Assembly: GCA_011392765.1 (NCBI GenBank)
Contig: WYCW01000001.1
Location: forward strand, 1,353,006 to 1,417,005
DNA: 64,000 bases
Direction of reading: 5' to 3'
Source: Candidatus Thiosymbion ectosymbiont of Catanema sp. Cochon2018
GTDB taxonomy: Bacteria; Pseudomonadota; Gammaproteobacteria; Chromatiales; Chromatiaceae
Position numbers and translations under genes: made by a program. This document shows, piece by piece, positions 26,675 through 35,329 of the stretch; positions within the stretch are counted from its first letter, which is position 1, and the number at the start of each line of letters is the position of its first letter. Under the pieces are notes generated by a model. It was not told the origin of the DNA, searched no databases, and worked only from the letters and a program-made list of their open reading frames with translations.

Positions 26675-27131
26675 TCAGATTGCAGTGGAGATTGTAAAAG
26701 CAGAAGATTATCATGGTGTTAGCGATCAAGAAACCCGTGTTGAAATGGATGAGATGTGGAGTTATGTGGGCAGTAAGTCCAATCAGAGATGGTTGTGGCA
26801 TGCCATTGATCCAGCCAGCGGTGAGGTGTTGGCTTATGTCTTCGGGAAACGCCGCGATGAGGTTTTTCTTGAATTAAAAGGTTTGTTAGAGCCATTTGGA
26901 ATTACCCGCTTTTACACCGATGGGTGGGGTGCTTATAAGCGCCATTTAGATCCCGAGCAACATGTTGTTGGGAAACAAAATACGCAGAAAATAGAACGCA
27001 AACATTTAACATTACGAACGCGGATCAAGCGGCTTGCACGGAAGACGATTTGTTTTTCAAAACTAAATCGAATGCACGATATTGTGATTGGATTATTTGT
27101 GAATCGTTATGAATTTGGTATTTCTATTTAA
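26640..27131 (+). CDS. insB: IS1-family InsB transposase domain
   Basis: 163 residues from a GTG; the frame is open back to a stop at 26613, giving KKEPDLHAVN before it. The DDE catalytic domain has MDEMWSYVG, YTDGWGAY and a final RKHLTLRTRIKRLARKTICF. It cuts and joins the IS ends. Complete at its C-terminus. Confidence 0.9.
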   Translation: MNHNFLAAHAPDQIAVEIVKAEDYHGVSDQETRVEMDEMWSYVGSKSNQRWLWHAIDPASGEVLAYVFGKRRDEVFLELKGLLEPFGITRFYTDGWGAYKRHLDPEQHVVGKQNTQKIERKHLTLRTRIKRLARKTICFSKLNRMHDIVIGLFVNRYEFGISI

Positions 27132-27163
27132 AGCCAATAACAACAAAATTAAAACACCACCCA

Positions 27164-27664
27164 TCACCGTTTCCACATCATCATCCGCTCCTCAATGAAC
27201 TGTGTTGCCGTCCAGTGCTCGCCGTCAAATTCCAGTTTTGCGCCGAATATGTAGTTTACCTCGGCTCTCGGCGGAATTCGGACCAGTGCCAATCCCTCTT
27301 CTCTTTCGGTAAGGACCCAAAATCCGAACCTCAAACCTTGCGAACCAAATATCAGTATGGAGCTATCGAGATCTTCCCGCAGAAATCGACAGAGCTCGTC
27401 CTCCTTCGAGGCCAACAGCTGCAACACGGCTTGCCGGATCGGTTCCATATCTGCCTCGTCGACCCTAATGGTCTCTCCATTTACTTGGAATTCTTCCCAC
27501 ATTGTATTTCCCCCTTGAAAGGTAGTGGCCGAGTTCTCGTCTACTGCATGGCCGTCGAGTGGAAGTAGAAGGGCCAAAATCCACAGCCATCCCACATGGA
27601 TGCTGAAATCATTTCGCGCGAAATTCCGTCGCTGAGCGGTGAACATGCGAGGTTTCATGGGCAT
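27164..27664 (-). CDS. Candidate immunity protein for the HExxH effector
   Basis: 166 residues overlapping the end of effector 1 by ten bases, so translated with it. An N-terminal hydrophobic helix (VGWLWILALLLPLDGHAVDE) looks like a signal peptide or anchor, placing the protein in the periplasm; a shorter start inside the helix region is possible. The remainder is acidic with no family I know. The stop codon lies within the target duplication of the IS. The effector-adjacent position and export signal fit an immunity role. Confidence 0.6.
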   Translation of the reverse strand: MPMKPRMFTAQRRNFARNDFSIHVGWLWILALLLPLDGHAVDENSATTFQGGNTMWEEFQVNGETIRVDEADMEPIRQAVLQLLASKEDELCRFLREDLDSSILIFGSQGLRFGFWVLTEREEGLALVRIPPRAEVNYIFGAKLEFDGEHWTATQFIEERMMMWKR

Positions 27665-28698
27665 TTGAAATCCCCGGGTGGAATCTGCTTCTCTTTGGGC
27701 GGATTCCTCGGTTTTTTGGCATAGTAGGTGTCTCCTTCCTGTACTGGTCGTAGAGATACCCTTCCCTTACTGTCCCGAACATAGACCTGTTTTCCATCCG
27801 GTGTTCGATCAAACACCTGGGGCGGAATCGGACCTCCTGGCTTTGAGGGCTTCGTGGTCGGATATTTCTTATCTACGAATTTTTTAATCGCTTGCACATC
27901 GACCTTCCCCCCCTTTCGAAAGCCAGGTTGCTGCTCGGGGAGTCCACGTTTAATCGCCCATTCCTCCGTTTTTGTGTAGGCATCGTATTCAGACCAGGGC
28001 ACCTTCGCTTGCTGCCCCTTTTGATCGGAATGCACTAGCTCATGATAAAGCGTGAGCGCGGCCCTTTCACAACTCATGTCACGCACAAGCTGTATTTTGC
28101 CTGGTTGTTGCGTGCCACCGGCTTTGAATTCCGTTGTCGTCCATTTTCCGTTTTCGTAGATGGGGTCGTCGAAAATGAGGGGTTCTACAGTCACAATCTC
28201 GTTAATTTTACTGGCCTTCTGAACCTCCTTTTTGTCTTTCTTGCAGAGAATATCCAGCAAGCAATCCATATCCCATTTCCCGGACGATAAGTTGGCTTGT
28301 CGCAATCCCCCTATATCCACCGTGTTGTGGTGATTGTGGAACATCTTGTCGGTCAGGCGGCAGACATTCTTGCCCTCCATCTTCACGTTCGGGGAGAAGC
28401 TGAGCCAGGTCGCTTCCTTCTTGAAGGTGCCGGACTTGACGCCGCCGGCGGTGCCGGGCTCATCGCCGGTGCTGGTGGCGAACTCCGAGCCCTTGACGGC
28501 GGCCGGGTTGCCGCCGTCGACCTTGACGGTCTTGGTGCCTTTGCGCAGGTGCTTGGAGAAAGCGATGTTGGGATAGGGGACTGGCACCGGTCCGCCGGGT
28601 GTAGGTGTCTTGCAGACGTCCGGAGCGGTCGCCGTAGAGATACCGCCGCTGTCTTTGTGGCACAGGGTGAGTCCGTTGACTTTGATGGTCAGGGCCAT
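27655..28698 (-). CDS. DUF4150 (PAAR-like) T6SS effector 1, HExxH metallopeptidase-type
   Basis: 347 residues. The first ~130 are the shared DUF4150 PAAR-like spike domain. The C-terminal part has ALTLYHELVHSDQKG, a zinc-peptidase HExxH (His219-Glu-Leu-Val-His223) with a downstream acidic EYDAYTKTEEWA that could give the third ligand, then a Pro/Lys-rich tail. Inference: a toxin that cleaves a protein or peptidoglycan target in the recipient cell. It directly follows the ketosynthase-like gene and precedes an exported small protein. Confidence 0.78.
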   Translation of the reverse strand: MALTIKVNGLTLCHKDSGGISTATAPDVCKTPTPGGPVPVPYPNIAFSKHLRKGTKTVKVDGGNPAAVKGSEFATSTGDEPGTAGGVKSGTFKKEATWLSFSPNVKMEGKNVCRLTDKMFHNHHNTVDIGGLRQANLSSGKWDMDCLLDILCKKDKKEVQKASKINEIVTVEPLIFDDPIYENGKWTTTEFKAGGTQQPGKIQLVRDMSCERAALTLYHELVHSDQKGQQAKVPWSEYDAYTKTEEWAIKRGLPEQQPGFRKGGKVDVQAIKKFVDKKYPTTKPSKPGGPIPPQVFDRTPDGKQVYVRDSKGRVSLRPVQEGDTYYAKKPRNPPKEKQIPPGDFKCP

Positions 28699-28700
28699 GT

Positions 28701-29738
28701 TCAGAGACTTACTGTTTGTGGGGCAGAAAATAGAATGGCAGTACGCTCGGGTCCATCGCTACTGCAAAACAGCAGCGCGCGTCGCCAGCGGGCGTAGTTT
28801 CTCTGATGTGCGGTGGCGGCCAAGGCGACGAAAAGTGGGCCGCCGGCCGCGCCGATGTCGCCCCAGCAGGTGGCCGGGACGAACATGGCGTCGGGATCAC
28901 GCAGCGATGCGCTGATCCGCGCCAGCGCGAAGCCTGCTTCGTCGGCGCGATGCCTCTCGCCGTTGAGGTCGCAGTAGATGGCCTCGACCCCCTGCTTAGG
29001 AATGCCGGCGAGGGCAGCCTGGAGTGCTTCGGTCAGGCCCGTACCGATGCAGGGGGTGTCGCTTCCCAGCGGGTGAGGCTCGGTGCCGGTTCCGACCGCT
29101 TCGATGACTCCCAGGCAAGGTAGCCCGTGTCGTGCGAGCGTCTGTTCGCCGGCTATCAGGCAGCAGCCACCGGCCTCGCCGGGGACGAATCCCCAGGGCA
29201 TGGCCGGGGCGTGCAAACGACCGCAGCGGTCGAGCCATTCCAGGGTTTCCGCGTGCAGCCAGGAGTCGGCAGCGGCGACTACTACGAGCGGGTTGCCCTG
29301 GCGCACCAGCTCGACGCCGCGAATGATGGCGGCAAGCCCACCAGCCTGGCCGGCAGTAAGGGATTCACAGCGCGCGAGCCGGAGCCGGTCGCTGTGCCGC
29401 CTGATAAGCGCGGCGACGATCCGGTGGGCCAGGCCGGGATCTAGTCCCGGACGGTTTACCGGCAGCGCCACTACCAGGGGTAGGGGACCCACGGGTCCCG
29501 GCAGGCTGCTCTCCAGATCCGTCAGAGCGGCATCGAGCAGATACAGGAGCCGTTCACCGATGTCTGCGTTATGCGGTGGCTCCGGCGCTGCGGCCAGCAC
29601 CATGGGCTCGCCCCGTTGGTCGACCCAGGAGGGGTGTTCGTTGAAGTGGGCGATGTCCGCCCGTACCGCCGCGGCGCTCGGGGCCGCAGTGTAGCCCACC
29701 GCGGTGCGGGCGCCGACGGCGGCGATTGCGATGTTCAT
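28701..29738 (-). CDS. Beta-ketoacyl synthase-like protein of T6SS effector clusters
   Basis: 345 residues with a thiolase-fold pattern: IAAVGARTAVGYTA at the N-terminus and WGFVPGEAGGCCLI, the GFVxGEGAG block of ketosynthases. Where the nucleophilic Cys is expected (TACASG) the sequence reads SLTAGQAGG, so it is probably not a working condensing enzyme. Proteins of this kind accompany DUF2169 and DUF4150 genes in T6SS loci, with unknown function. Start ATG overlaps the DUF2169 stop by four bases; stop lies two bases before effector 1. Its 3' end has been copied twice further down the island. Confidence 0.7.
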   Translation of the reverse strand: MNIAIAAVGARTAVGYTAAPSAAAVRADIAHFNEHPSWVDQRGEPMVLAAAPEPPHNADIGERLLYLLDAALTDLESSLPGPVGPLPLVVALPVNRPGLDPGLAHRIVAALIRRHSDRLRLARCESLTAGQAGGLAAIIRGVELVRQGNPLVVVAAADSWLHAETLEWLDRCGRLHAPAMPWGFVPGEAGGCCLIAGEQTLARHGLPCLGVIEAVGTGTEPHPLGSDTPCIGTGLTEALQAALAGIPKQGVEAIYCDLNGERHRADEAGFALARISASLRDPDAMFVPATCWGDIGAAGGPLFVALAATAHQRNYARWRRALLFCSSDGPERTAILFSAPQTVSL

Positions 29739-30748
29739 GAACTATCCTCCAAGGTGAGCCTGGACCGCTCGATCAGGTGCTCGCGGCCATGACAACGCAG
29801 GCGACTGTGCCACAGACAGGCGACGCGCATGGCGTCGGTATCGACCAGAACACCATGCAGTTCACCCGTGTGGGATTGCGCCTGACCGGCCATCGATGTC
29901 CGGCAATGCAGGGGTAGGCTCGGGATCGGAAACCGGATGTCGCCATGGGGAGACAGGCCATGCAGGGTCATCGACTCGCCGCCACGGAGAAAACCTTTGA
30001 AACATTGATCGGCCGGGGCGCTGAAATAGAAGCGCTCGTCGAAGTCTTCGGGCAGGAGCGGTTGGCGCGTCCGGGACCAGGCATCATCGAAGGTGCCGGC
30101 CAGTTCCCGCCTCGGCGTCCAGTGCCGGGCGATAGGACCGAAACCGGCGGGTGGGCCTTGGCGTGCCCAATCGGAGGCAGTTGCACCGGGTTGCTCGATA
30201 TTCGGTGCCGCGGTACCGGGCAGCTGTTTCTTGCGGAGTGCATGGCCGGTTCCGACCGGGTTGTAGGGGTTGGGCACGGGTGCGATCTTGGGATCATGGC
30301 CGGTCAGACCGCCGAGGGCACGCTCGTAGCGGATGGGCATGCGCGAGAAGGGTTCCGGCTTGCTGAGCACCGGACCGCTGAATCCGTAGAGCCAGCGTCG
30401 ATCCCCGACCACGTGCAGGCGCTTGTGGAGCGGCCCGATCCGGAATCCGATGTCCATCGCACTTACGCTCCGACCACGCGGGGCGCAGGCCGAGCCTTCG
30501 ATCAGGATCTCGGTGCCGGGTTTGGTCGGGATCAACGCGGTGTCGCGCCGCAGATAGAGTCCTGCCGGTGAGTCACGGTAGACCGGTTCCAGGTCAACCG
30601 GCGGCTGTTCCGCTGCGCGTTGCAGGTTGCCGTCGGGGTGCAGATCGAAGGTGGCCTTGGCAAGGACGATCCAGACCTCGCCGCCATCCTGGTCGCGCAC
30701 GAAGCCGCGCTCGGCGGCGTAGGGGGTCCGGTTGACCAATTCCCACAT
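29735..30748 (-). CDS. DUF2169 T6SS adaptor protein
   Basis: 337 residues from MWELVNRTPY, chosen for a GGAG ribosome site seven bases upstream. DUF2169 features: WELVNRTPYAAERGF, VWIVLAKATFDLH, the FSRMPIRYERALGG block and YNPVGTGH. DUF2169 proteins are chaperone/adaptors found beside PAAR-like effectors and thought to load them on the VgrG spike. It is the first gene of the island operon, and no core T6SS genes are present, so the cargo must use an apparatus encoded elsewhere. Confidence 0.85.
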   Translation of the reverse strand: MWELVNRTPYAAERGFVRDQDGGEVWIVLAKATFDLHPDGNLQRAAEQPPVDLEPVYRDSPAGLYLRRDTALIPTKPGTEILIEGSACAPRGRSVSAMDIGFRIGPLHKRLHVVGDRRWLYGFSGPVLSKPEPFSRMPIRYERALGGLTGHDPKIAPVPNPYNPVGTGHALRKKQLPGTAAPNIEQPGATASDWARQGPPAGFGPIARHWTPRRELAGTFDDAWSRTRQPLLPEDFDERFYFSAPADQCFKGFLRGGESMTLHGLSPHGDIRFPIPSLPLHCRTSMAGQAQSHTGELHGVLVDTDAMRVACLWHSRLRCHGREHLIERSRLTLEDSS

Positions 30749-31278
30749 CGGTGTTCTCCGAATCACGCGAATTTACGCGAACGGTTGCCCTGCGCGCGCC
30801 GAACTCAATTGAAGCAATCGTTTCCCGCTGATAGTATTAAAAGTTTATGTTGTTTGCAGTGGCAACGGCTGCCGGCGGTCAGACGTTCTCCAAGATCGTT
30901 TCCGCCGCGTTTCCGCGTTCAGGCACAATCTCGAAAATCCTGCTACTTTACCTCCATATCGGCGGCAGATCGCCCACGCGTTTCAGGCCTTTTACGAACA
31001 ATCGCGGATTGTACACCGAGATGGCTCAAGGGCACGGTATCGCTTGCTGCAAATCCCGGATTTAGACGGTACCCCGCAAGTTGCGGGGACCGATTCACAC
31101 GGCTGCCCAACTGCGGTGGCCGCGACGGAAGAGATCACAGGTGCATGCCCCGGCACGATCCGGGGCCGGAGTAGGTCTGCCGGATTCGCGCGGATCAAGG
31201 TAGCAACCGATTAGGTGCTACCAATGCCGCGGCGGTCTGTTGCCCGGACCCATACCCTATTACGGAATTCAAAAATAC
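30749..31278. other. Divergent intergenic region before rne
   Basis: 530 bp between the T6SS island and rne. Near 30757-30784 is half of an R4-type repeat (CGAATCACGCGAATTTACGC). The rest probably holds the rne promoter and a long leader; in E. coli the rne leader is folded and used for autoregulation. I see no clear match to those hairpins. Confidence 0.5.
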
Positions 31279-34146
31279 ATGAAGAGAATGCTGATCAACG
31301 CAACTCAACCGGAGGAGTTGCGGGTAGCGATCGTCGATGGCCAAAAGCTCTTTAATCTCGACATCGAAGCGCCGGGCCGGGAGCAAAAAAAGGCCAATAT
31401 CTACAAAGGAGTCATCACCCGCGTCGAGCCCAGTCTGGAGGCCGCCTTCGTCGATTACGGCAGCGAGCGCCACGGCTTCCTGCCGTTGAAAGAGATCGCC
31501 CGCGGCTACCTCGACCCGGAAGCCGTCACGCCCGGCACTCGCATCAGCATCAAGGATGCGTTGCGCAACGGTCAGGAGGTCATGGTCCAGGTGGACAAGG
31601 AGGAACGCGGCAACAAAGGTGCGGCGCTGACTACCTTCATCTCCCTTGCCGGCCGCTACCTGGTGCTGATGCCGAACAACCCGCGCGCCGGCGGTGTGTC
31701 CCGCCGCATCGAGGGTCAGGAGCGCACGGAGCTGCGCGAGGCCATGGGCCAACTCGGGATCCCGGAAGACATGGGGCTGATCGTGCGCACCGCCGGTGTC
31801 GGCAAAAGCGTCGAAGAGCTGCAGTGGGACCTGGATTACCTCGTCCAGCTCTGGAACGCCATCGAGCAATCGGCAACGGAACGTGGGGCGCCCTTCCTGA
31901 TCTACCAGGAAAGCGATGTCATCATTCGCTCCATCCGCGATCACCTGCGCACCGACATCGGCGAGATCGTGGTCGATGACCGCCGGATGTACGAGAAGGC
32001 GGAGCAATTTGTCCGCCAGGTGATGCCCTCCAACCTCAAGAAGCTGCGCCTCTACGACGACGAGGTGCCGCTGTTTACCCGCTACCAGATCGAGAGCCAA
32101 ATCGAATCCGCGTTCCAGCGTGAGGTTCAGCTCCCCTCCGGCGGTTCCATTGTCATCGACCACTCCGAGGCCCTGACCTCTATCGACATCAACTCCGCGC
32201 GGGCTACCAAGGGCGCGGGCATCGAGGAGACGGCCCTGAACACCAATCTGGAGGCGGCGGACGAGATCGCCCGCCAGTTGCGGCTGCGCGATCTTGGTGG
32301 CCTGTTCGTCATCGACTTCATCGACATGGCCCCCGCGCGCAATCAACGCGAGGTGGAAACCCGGCTGCGGGAGGCCCTCAAGCAGGACCGCGCCAGAGTC
32401 CAGCTCGGCCGTATTTCCCGCTTCGGCCTGCTGGAGATGTCACGGCAGCGCCTACGCCCGTCCCTCGGCGAATCGAGCCAACTCGTATGCCCCCGCTGTC
32501 GGGGTGAGGGCACCATTCGCGGCGTGGAGTCACTGGCCTTGTCGATCCTGCGCATCGTCGAGGAAGAGACGATGAAGGAGAACACGGAACGCATCCTGGC
32601 TCAGCTGCCGGTCGATGTGGCCACCTTTCTCCTCAACGAGAAGCGTCGCACCATCCTCGAAATCGAGCAGCGACAGGGCGTTGACGTCATTCTGCTGCCC
32701 AACCAACTCATGGACACGCCCGATTACCGGATCGAGCGCATCCGTACCCAGGACGTAGGAAAGATTGCAAAGGAACAAGCGAGCTACGAGATAACAACCG
32801 CCATCGAGCCCGAACTCCCCGGCCCTGCACGCCGGGCCGAAGCCGGTCGGCCGGAGGAACCCGCAGTCAAGCAGCTCACTCCCGCCGCGCCCGTCCCGAC
32901 GCAAAACCAGGAGGGGACGCCAGGGGATGCAAAGTCCATCCATAGCCTCCTGAAGCGGATCTGGACCCTGGTCGCCTCCGGGCGCACCGGAGAAGAAGTA
33001 TCCACGCCGGAACCTGAGGTATCACCTCGACCGCAGCCCGAGAGGGCCTCCCGACGCGGTGGACAATCGCAGCGGCGCGGGGAATCCGCGATCAAGGCCG
33101 AACGCTCCGATGCCCACTCCGAACGGAATCCGGACCAGGCGCCGACGGTACCTACCTCCAGCCGGGTCTCAGGAGGCGAAGACGGACGCAAGGCGGCCGA
33201 CCAGAGTGCGGCGGATACCTCGGACCAACCCAAAAGCGGGGAACGCAGAACACGCCGCGGCAGTCGCGGGCGCGGTCGTAGGAACGGCGAGGGACGCCGG
33301 GACGACAACCAGCGTCAGGGAGAACGGCGCGGCCAGACCGACGCGACCGACGAGAAATCACCCGAGACGGCGAACAGTAACGGGCGCGGATCATCCGACG
33401 AAAACGAACAACCGACCCGCAAGCGGCAGCCGGCAACCCAGGGGCCCACACCGACACCCGCTGCTGCTGCCCCCGACCCGGAACCTGCAGGCGACCGGTT
33501 GCCGAAGACCCGAGCGTCCGCGGGCCCGATCACGGACGCCGACACCCAATCGACCCAAGAAAAACCCAAGCCGACGGGACAGGCTGCACCGGCTCGACCC
33601 GAGCCGACACCGGGCGCGGAAGCGGATCCGGCTTCCGCGACAGGTGCTCGGACCCCCGCTCCCCACGCCGAAAAAGCATCCCGGTCCCCCCCGGACGAGA
33701 AAACGGTCGCACCGGCGAAACCCGCGGAGGAACCATCCGCCGGCTCGCCGGAAGCGGGCAACGACGGGCCTGCCCAGGAAGGAGAACAGGATGGCCCCAA
33801 ACCACGCTCTACGCGCCGCCGGCGCGGCGGTGGGGGACGCAGCAGGAAGAAGGCAGTGGCCCATAATGGAGACGGCGAGGAGACGCCATCCGCTCTTCCC
33901 GTCGACTCCGATGCGAACAAATCCGGACCCGGCAGGCAGTCGGATACCGCGCCGCGGCAAGAGGCGGCAGAGCCGAGACCTGCGTTCGACGCGGCGGCGG
34001 ATCCGATCCGACCCACGCCCGGTACCGGGCTCACATCGCGACCTGCTCCAGCTACCGGCACTAGACAAGGGCAATTGAATCCCACGGGTGATGTCCCTGC
34101 CGGTACCGTGACGGAGGGACCCACATCAGCTTCAACCGAGGATTGA
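31279..34146 (+). CDS. rne: Ribonuclease E
   Basis: 955 residues from [10 protein letters not shown]. RNase E cuts single-stranded RNA, matures tRNA and rRNA and scaffolds the degradosome at the inner membrane. The catalytic half is complete: S1 domain (~35-120), 5'-sensor region, DNase I-like site with Asp303 and Asp346, and the zinc link C404-P-R-C407, at the same positions as E. coli. From ~520 on the protein is low-complexity, rich in Arg/Glu then Pro/Ala/Thr, with Arg-rich RNA-binding patches ([19 protein letters not shown]) and an end with no obvious enolase or PNPase site. The gene normally faces rluC. Confidence 0.95.
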   Translation: MKRMLINATQPEELRVAIVDGQKLFNLDIEAPGREQKKANIYKGVITRVEPSLEAAFVDYGSERHGFLPLKEIARGYLDPEAVTPGTRISIKDALRNGQEVMVQVDKEERGNKGAALTTFISLAGRYLVLMPNNPRAGGVSRRIEGQERTELREAMGQLGIPEDMGLIVRTAGVGKSVEELQWDLDYLVQLWNAIEQSATERGAPFLIYQESDVIIRSIRDHLRTDIGEIVVDDRRMYEKAEQFVRQVMPSNLKKLRLYDDEVPLFTRYQIESQIESAFQREVQLPSGGSIVIDHSEALTSIDINSARATKGAGIEETALNTNLEAADEIARQLRLRDLGGLFVIDFIDMAPARNQREVETRLREALKQDRARVQLGRISRFGLLEMSRQRLRPSLGESSQLVCPRCRGEGTIRGVESLALSILRIVEEETMKENTERILAQLPVDVATFLLNEKRRTILEIEQRQGVDVILLPNQLMDTPDYRIERIRTQDVGKIAKEQASYEITTAIEPELPGPARRAEAGRPEEPAVKQLTPAAPVPTQNQEGTPGDAKSIHSLLKRIWTLVASGRTGEEVSTPEPEVSPRPQPERASRRGGQSQRRGESAIKAERSDAHSERNPDQAPTVPTSSRVSGGEDGRKAADQSAADTSDQPKSGERRTRRGSRGRGRRNGEGRRDDNQRQGERRGQTDATDEKSPETANSNGRGSSDENEQPTRKRQPATQGPTPTPAAAAPDPEPAGDRLPKTRASAGPITDADTQSTQEKPKPTGQAAPARPEPTPGAEADPASATGARTPAPHAEKASRSPPDEKTVAPAKPAEEPSAGSPEAGNDGPAQEGEQDGPKPRSTRRRRGGGGRSRKKAVAHNGDGEETPSALPVDSDANKSGPGRQSDTAPRQEAAEPRPAFDAAADPIRPTPGTGLTSRPAPATGTRQGQLNPTGDVPAGTVTEGPTSASTED

Positions 34147-34219
34147 GGCAGGTAAGATGGAGTGGTTCCCAGAGACCTATCCAAGTGTTGAGGGGTCAAA
34201 AAAGGGAGATACTCATTAG

Positions 34220-34636
34220 ATGTCCGACCAAACACCAATACTGCAGGTATCTTTCGATAAGGCCCCATTGCGAGAAGCGGGTTATACGGACACGGCCGTA
34301 CTTAGATATAAAAAGACTGTGTCAGATTTCTCAGAGGAATTGTTCCGTCGTTCCACCCGGCTTGGTGAAGCATCCAAAGCACCCAACTTTCCCAGAGAAA
34401 TCACACAGCATCATGTCCAGTCCTCCGCGACGGAGTTGGCTGCTCCCATCACTGCCAGACCAAAGCCTAAATGGTTTATACCAGCCCATATTCTTGAATA
34501 TGTCTGTCTTGCCATCGCAGGTATAGGTGGTGGCCACTTAGACAAGCAGCAGGGTATATTGGCGTTTGGTATTGGTCTTACGGTAGGTGTTTTACTGATC
34601 GTCGCCAGATTGACGATTGTCGAGAGGAGAAACTGA
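34220..34636 (+). CDS. Small membrane protein, first of a pair
   Basis: 138 residues: a soluble N-terminal helical part with FPREITQHHVQSSA, then two hydrophobic helices (~91-105 and 112-130). Ends one base before the next gene, which has the same build. Not recognised. Confidence 0.6.
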   Translation: MSDQTPILQVSFDKAPLREAGYTDTAVLRYKKTVSDFSEELFRRSTRLGEASKAPNFPREITQHHVQSSATELAAPITARPKPKWFIPAHILEYVCLAIAGIGGGHLDKQQGILAFGIGLTVGVLLIVARLTIVERRN

Positions 34637-34637
34637 G

Positions 34638-35024
34638 ATGGGACCACAAAAAGATATTCGGTATACCGAATCTGCTCAAGCAACTATAGAAAGAGCGCAG
34701 AGGAAGTATAAGGAAAAACTGGAATCAATCATACGAGATCAAAAATATGTGCCGGGTGAGGATTATGTTGAAATAACGGCATCAGACGTAGAGCGTGCTA
34801 CTAATCAAGTTCGCTTCGTATCGAAGCGTAGTGTTGGTTATCGAGAATTACTCTTAAAGCTCTATATGGTTCTCGGTATATTCGCAGTTGTCCTCGGTTT
34901 GTTTTACGAACAAATAGAATTCATGCGAGAGAACCATCCTGAACAATTTATGTTGATTATTGTTGGCACATCAATGATCGCTGTAAGTATGCTATTGCAT
35001 TGGTATTTCAAAAGGGCACCTTGA
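34638..35024 (+). CDS. Small membrane protein, second of a pair
   Basis: 128 residues from MGPQKDIRYT. A charged helix (ATIERAQRKYKEKLESI), a motif YVEITASDVERA comparable to FPREITQHHVQSSA of its partner, then two membrane helices. Its last codons and stop (GGCACCTTGA) coincide with the end of the M5 repeat. A linked pair of membrane proteins of unknown role. Confidence 0.6.
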   Translation: MGPQKDIRYTESAQATIERAQRKYKEKLESIIRDQKYVPGEDYVEITASDVERATNQVRFVSKRSVGYRELLLKLYMVLGIFAVVLGLFYEQIEFMRENHPEQFMLIIVGTSMIAVSMLLHWYFKRAP

Positions 35025-35285
35025 AAAATACCACTGTTGTCAGCAGCTTCAGTTATACTTTTCTAATATCATTTAGGATCCTTGAGGGATCCGCATCTGT
35101 ACAAGTGAGTCGAGTTTGTGCATTCCTGAAGGGACAGTTGTCAGGCAATGCCATTAAGTTAAGCGTTACCGGTCGGCAAACTAGAGGGAAACTTTGTGTT
35201 TATTCGTGTCAATTCGTGGTTTGTCGATCGTGCACACAAAACTCGACTCATTTGTAAAAGTCCAAGGCAGTCAAGGAATTCTAGT
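35016..35285. repeat. Cluster of partial repeats between the membrane pair and bepA
   Basis: Contains one M5 end (GGCACCTTGAAAAATA), two facing CCTTGAGGGA/GAGTCGAGTTTGTGC blocks (35080-35130 and 35228-35284) and a one-ended ATGCCATTAAGTTAAGC repeat (35148). Nothing coding. Confidence 0.65.
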
Positions 35286-35329
35286 CGAACTTCGAGAAGT
35301 CTTCGGGCGCGACGAATTATAGCACACGC

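Larger units (their letters stand above)
26259..27161 (+). mobile_element. IS1-family insertion sequence, 903 bp
   Basis: Inverted ends GGTGGTGTTATTATTTTGTT and AACAAAATTAAAACACCACC bound two overlapping frames of InsA and InsB type. It has landed at the last codon of the gene at 27164-27664, so that the stop codon is kept within the target duplication. Confidence 0.93.
26251..27169. repeat. 8-bp target duplication of the IS1-family insertion
   Basis: CATCACCG occurs at 26251-26258 and again at 27162-27169, exactly flanking the element. A perfect 8-bp duplication is the signature of IS1-family transposition and shows that the insertion is recent. Confidence 0.92.

Noticed and set aside
31195..32346. 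383-codon minus-strand frame opposite rne
   Set aside because: Lies over the catalytic core of RNase E and shows no family motif.
33315..34268. 317-codon minus-strand frame over the rne C-terminal region
   Set aside because: Mirror of low-complexity Pro/Ala/Arg coding sequence.
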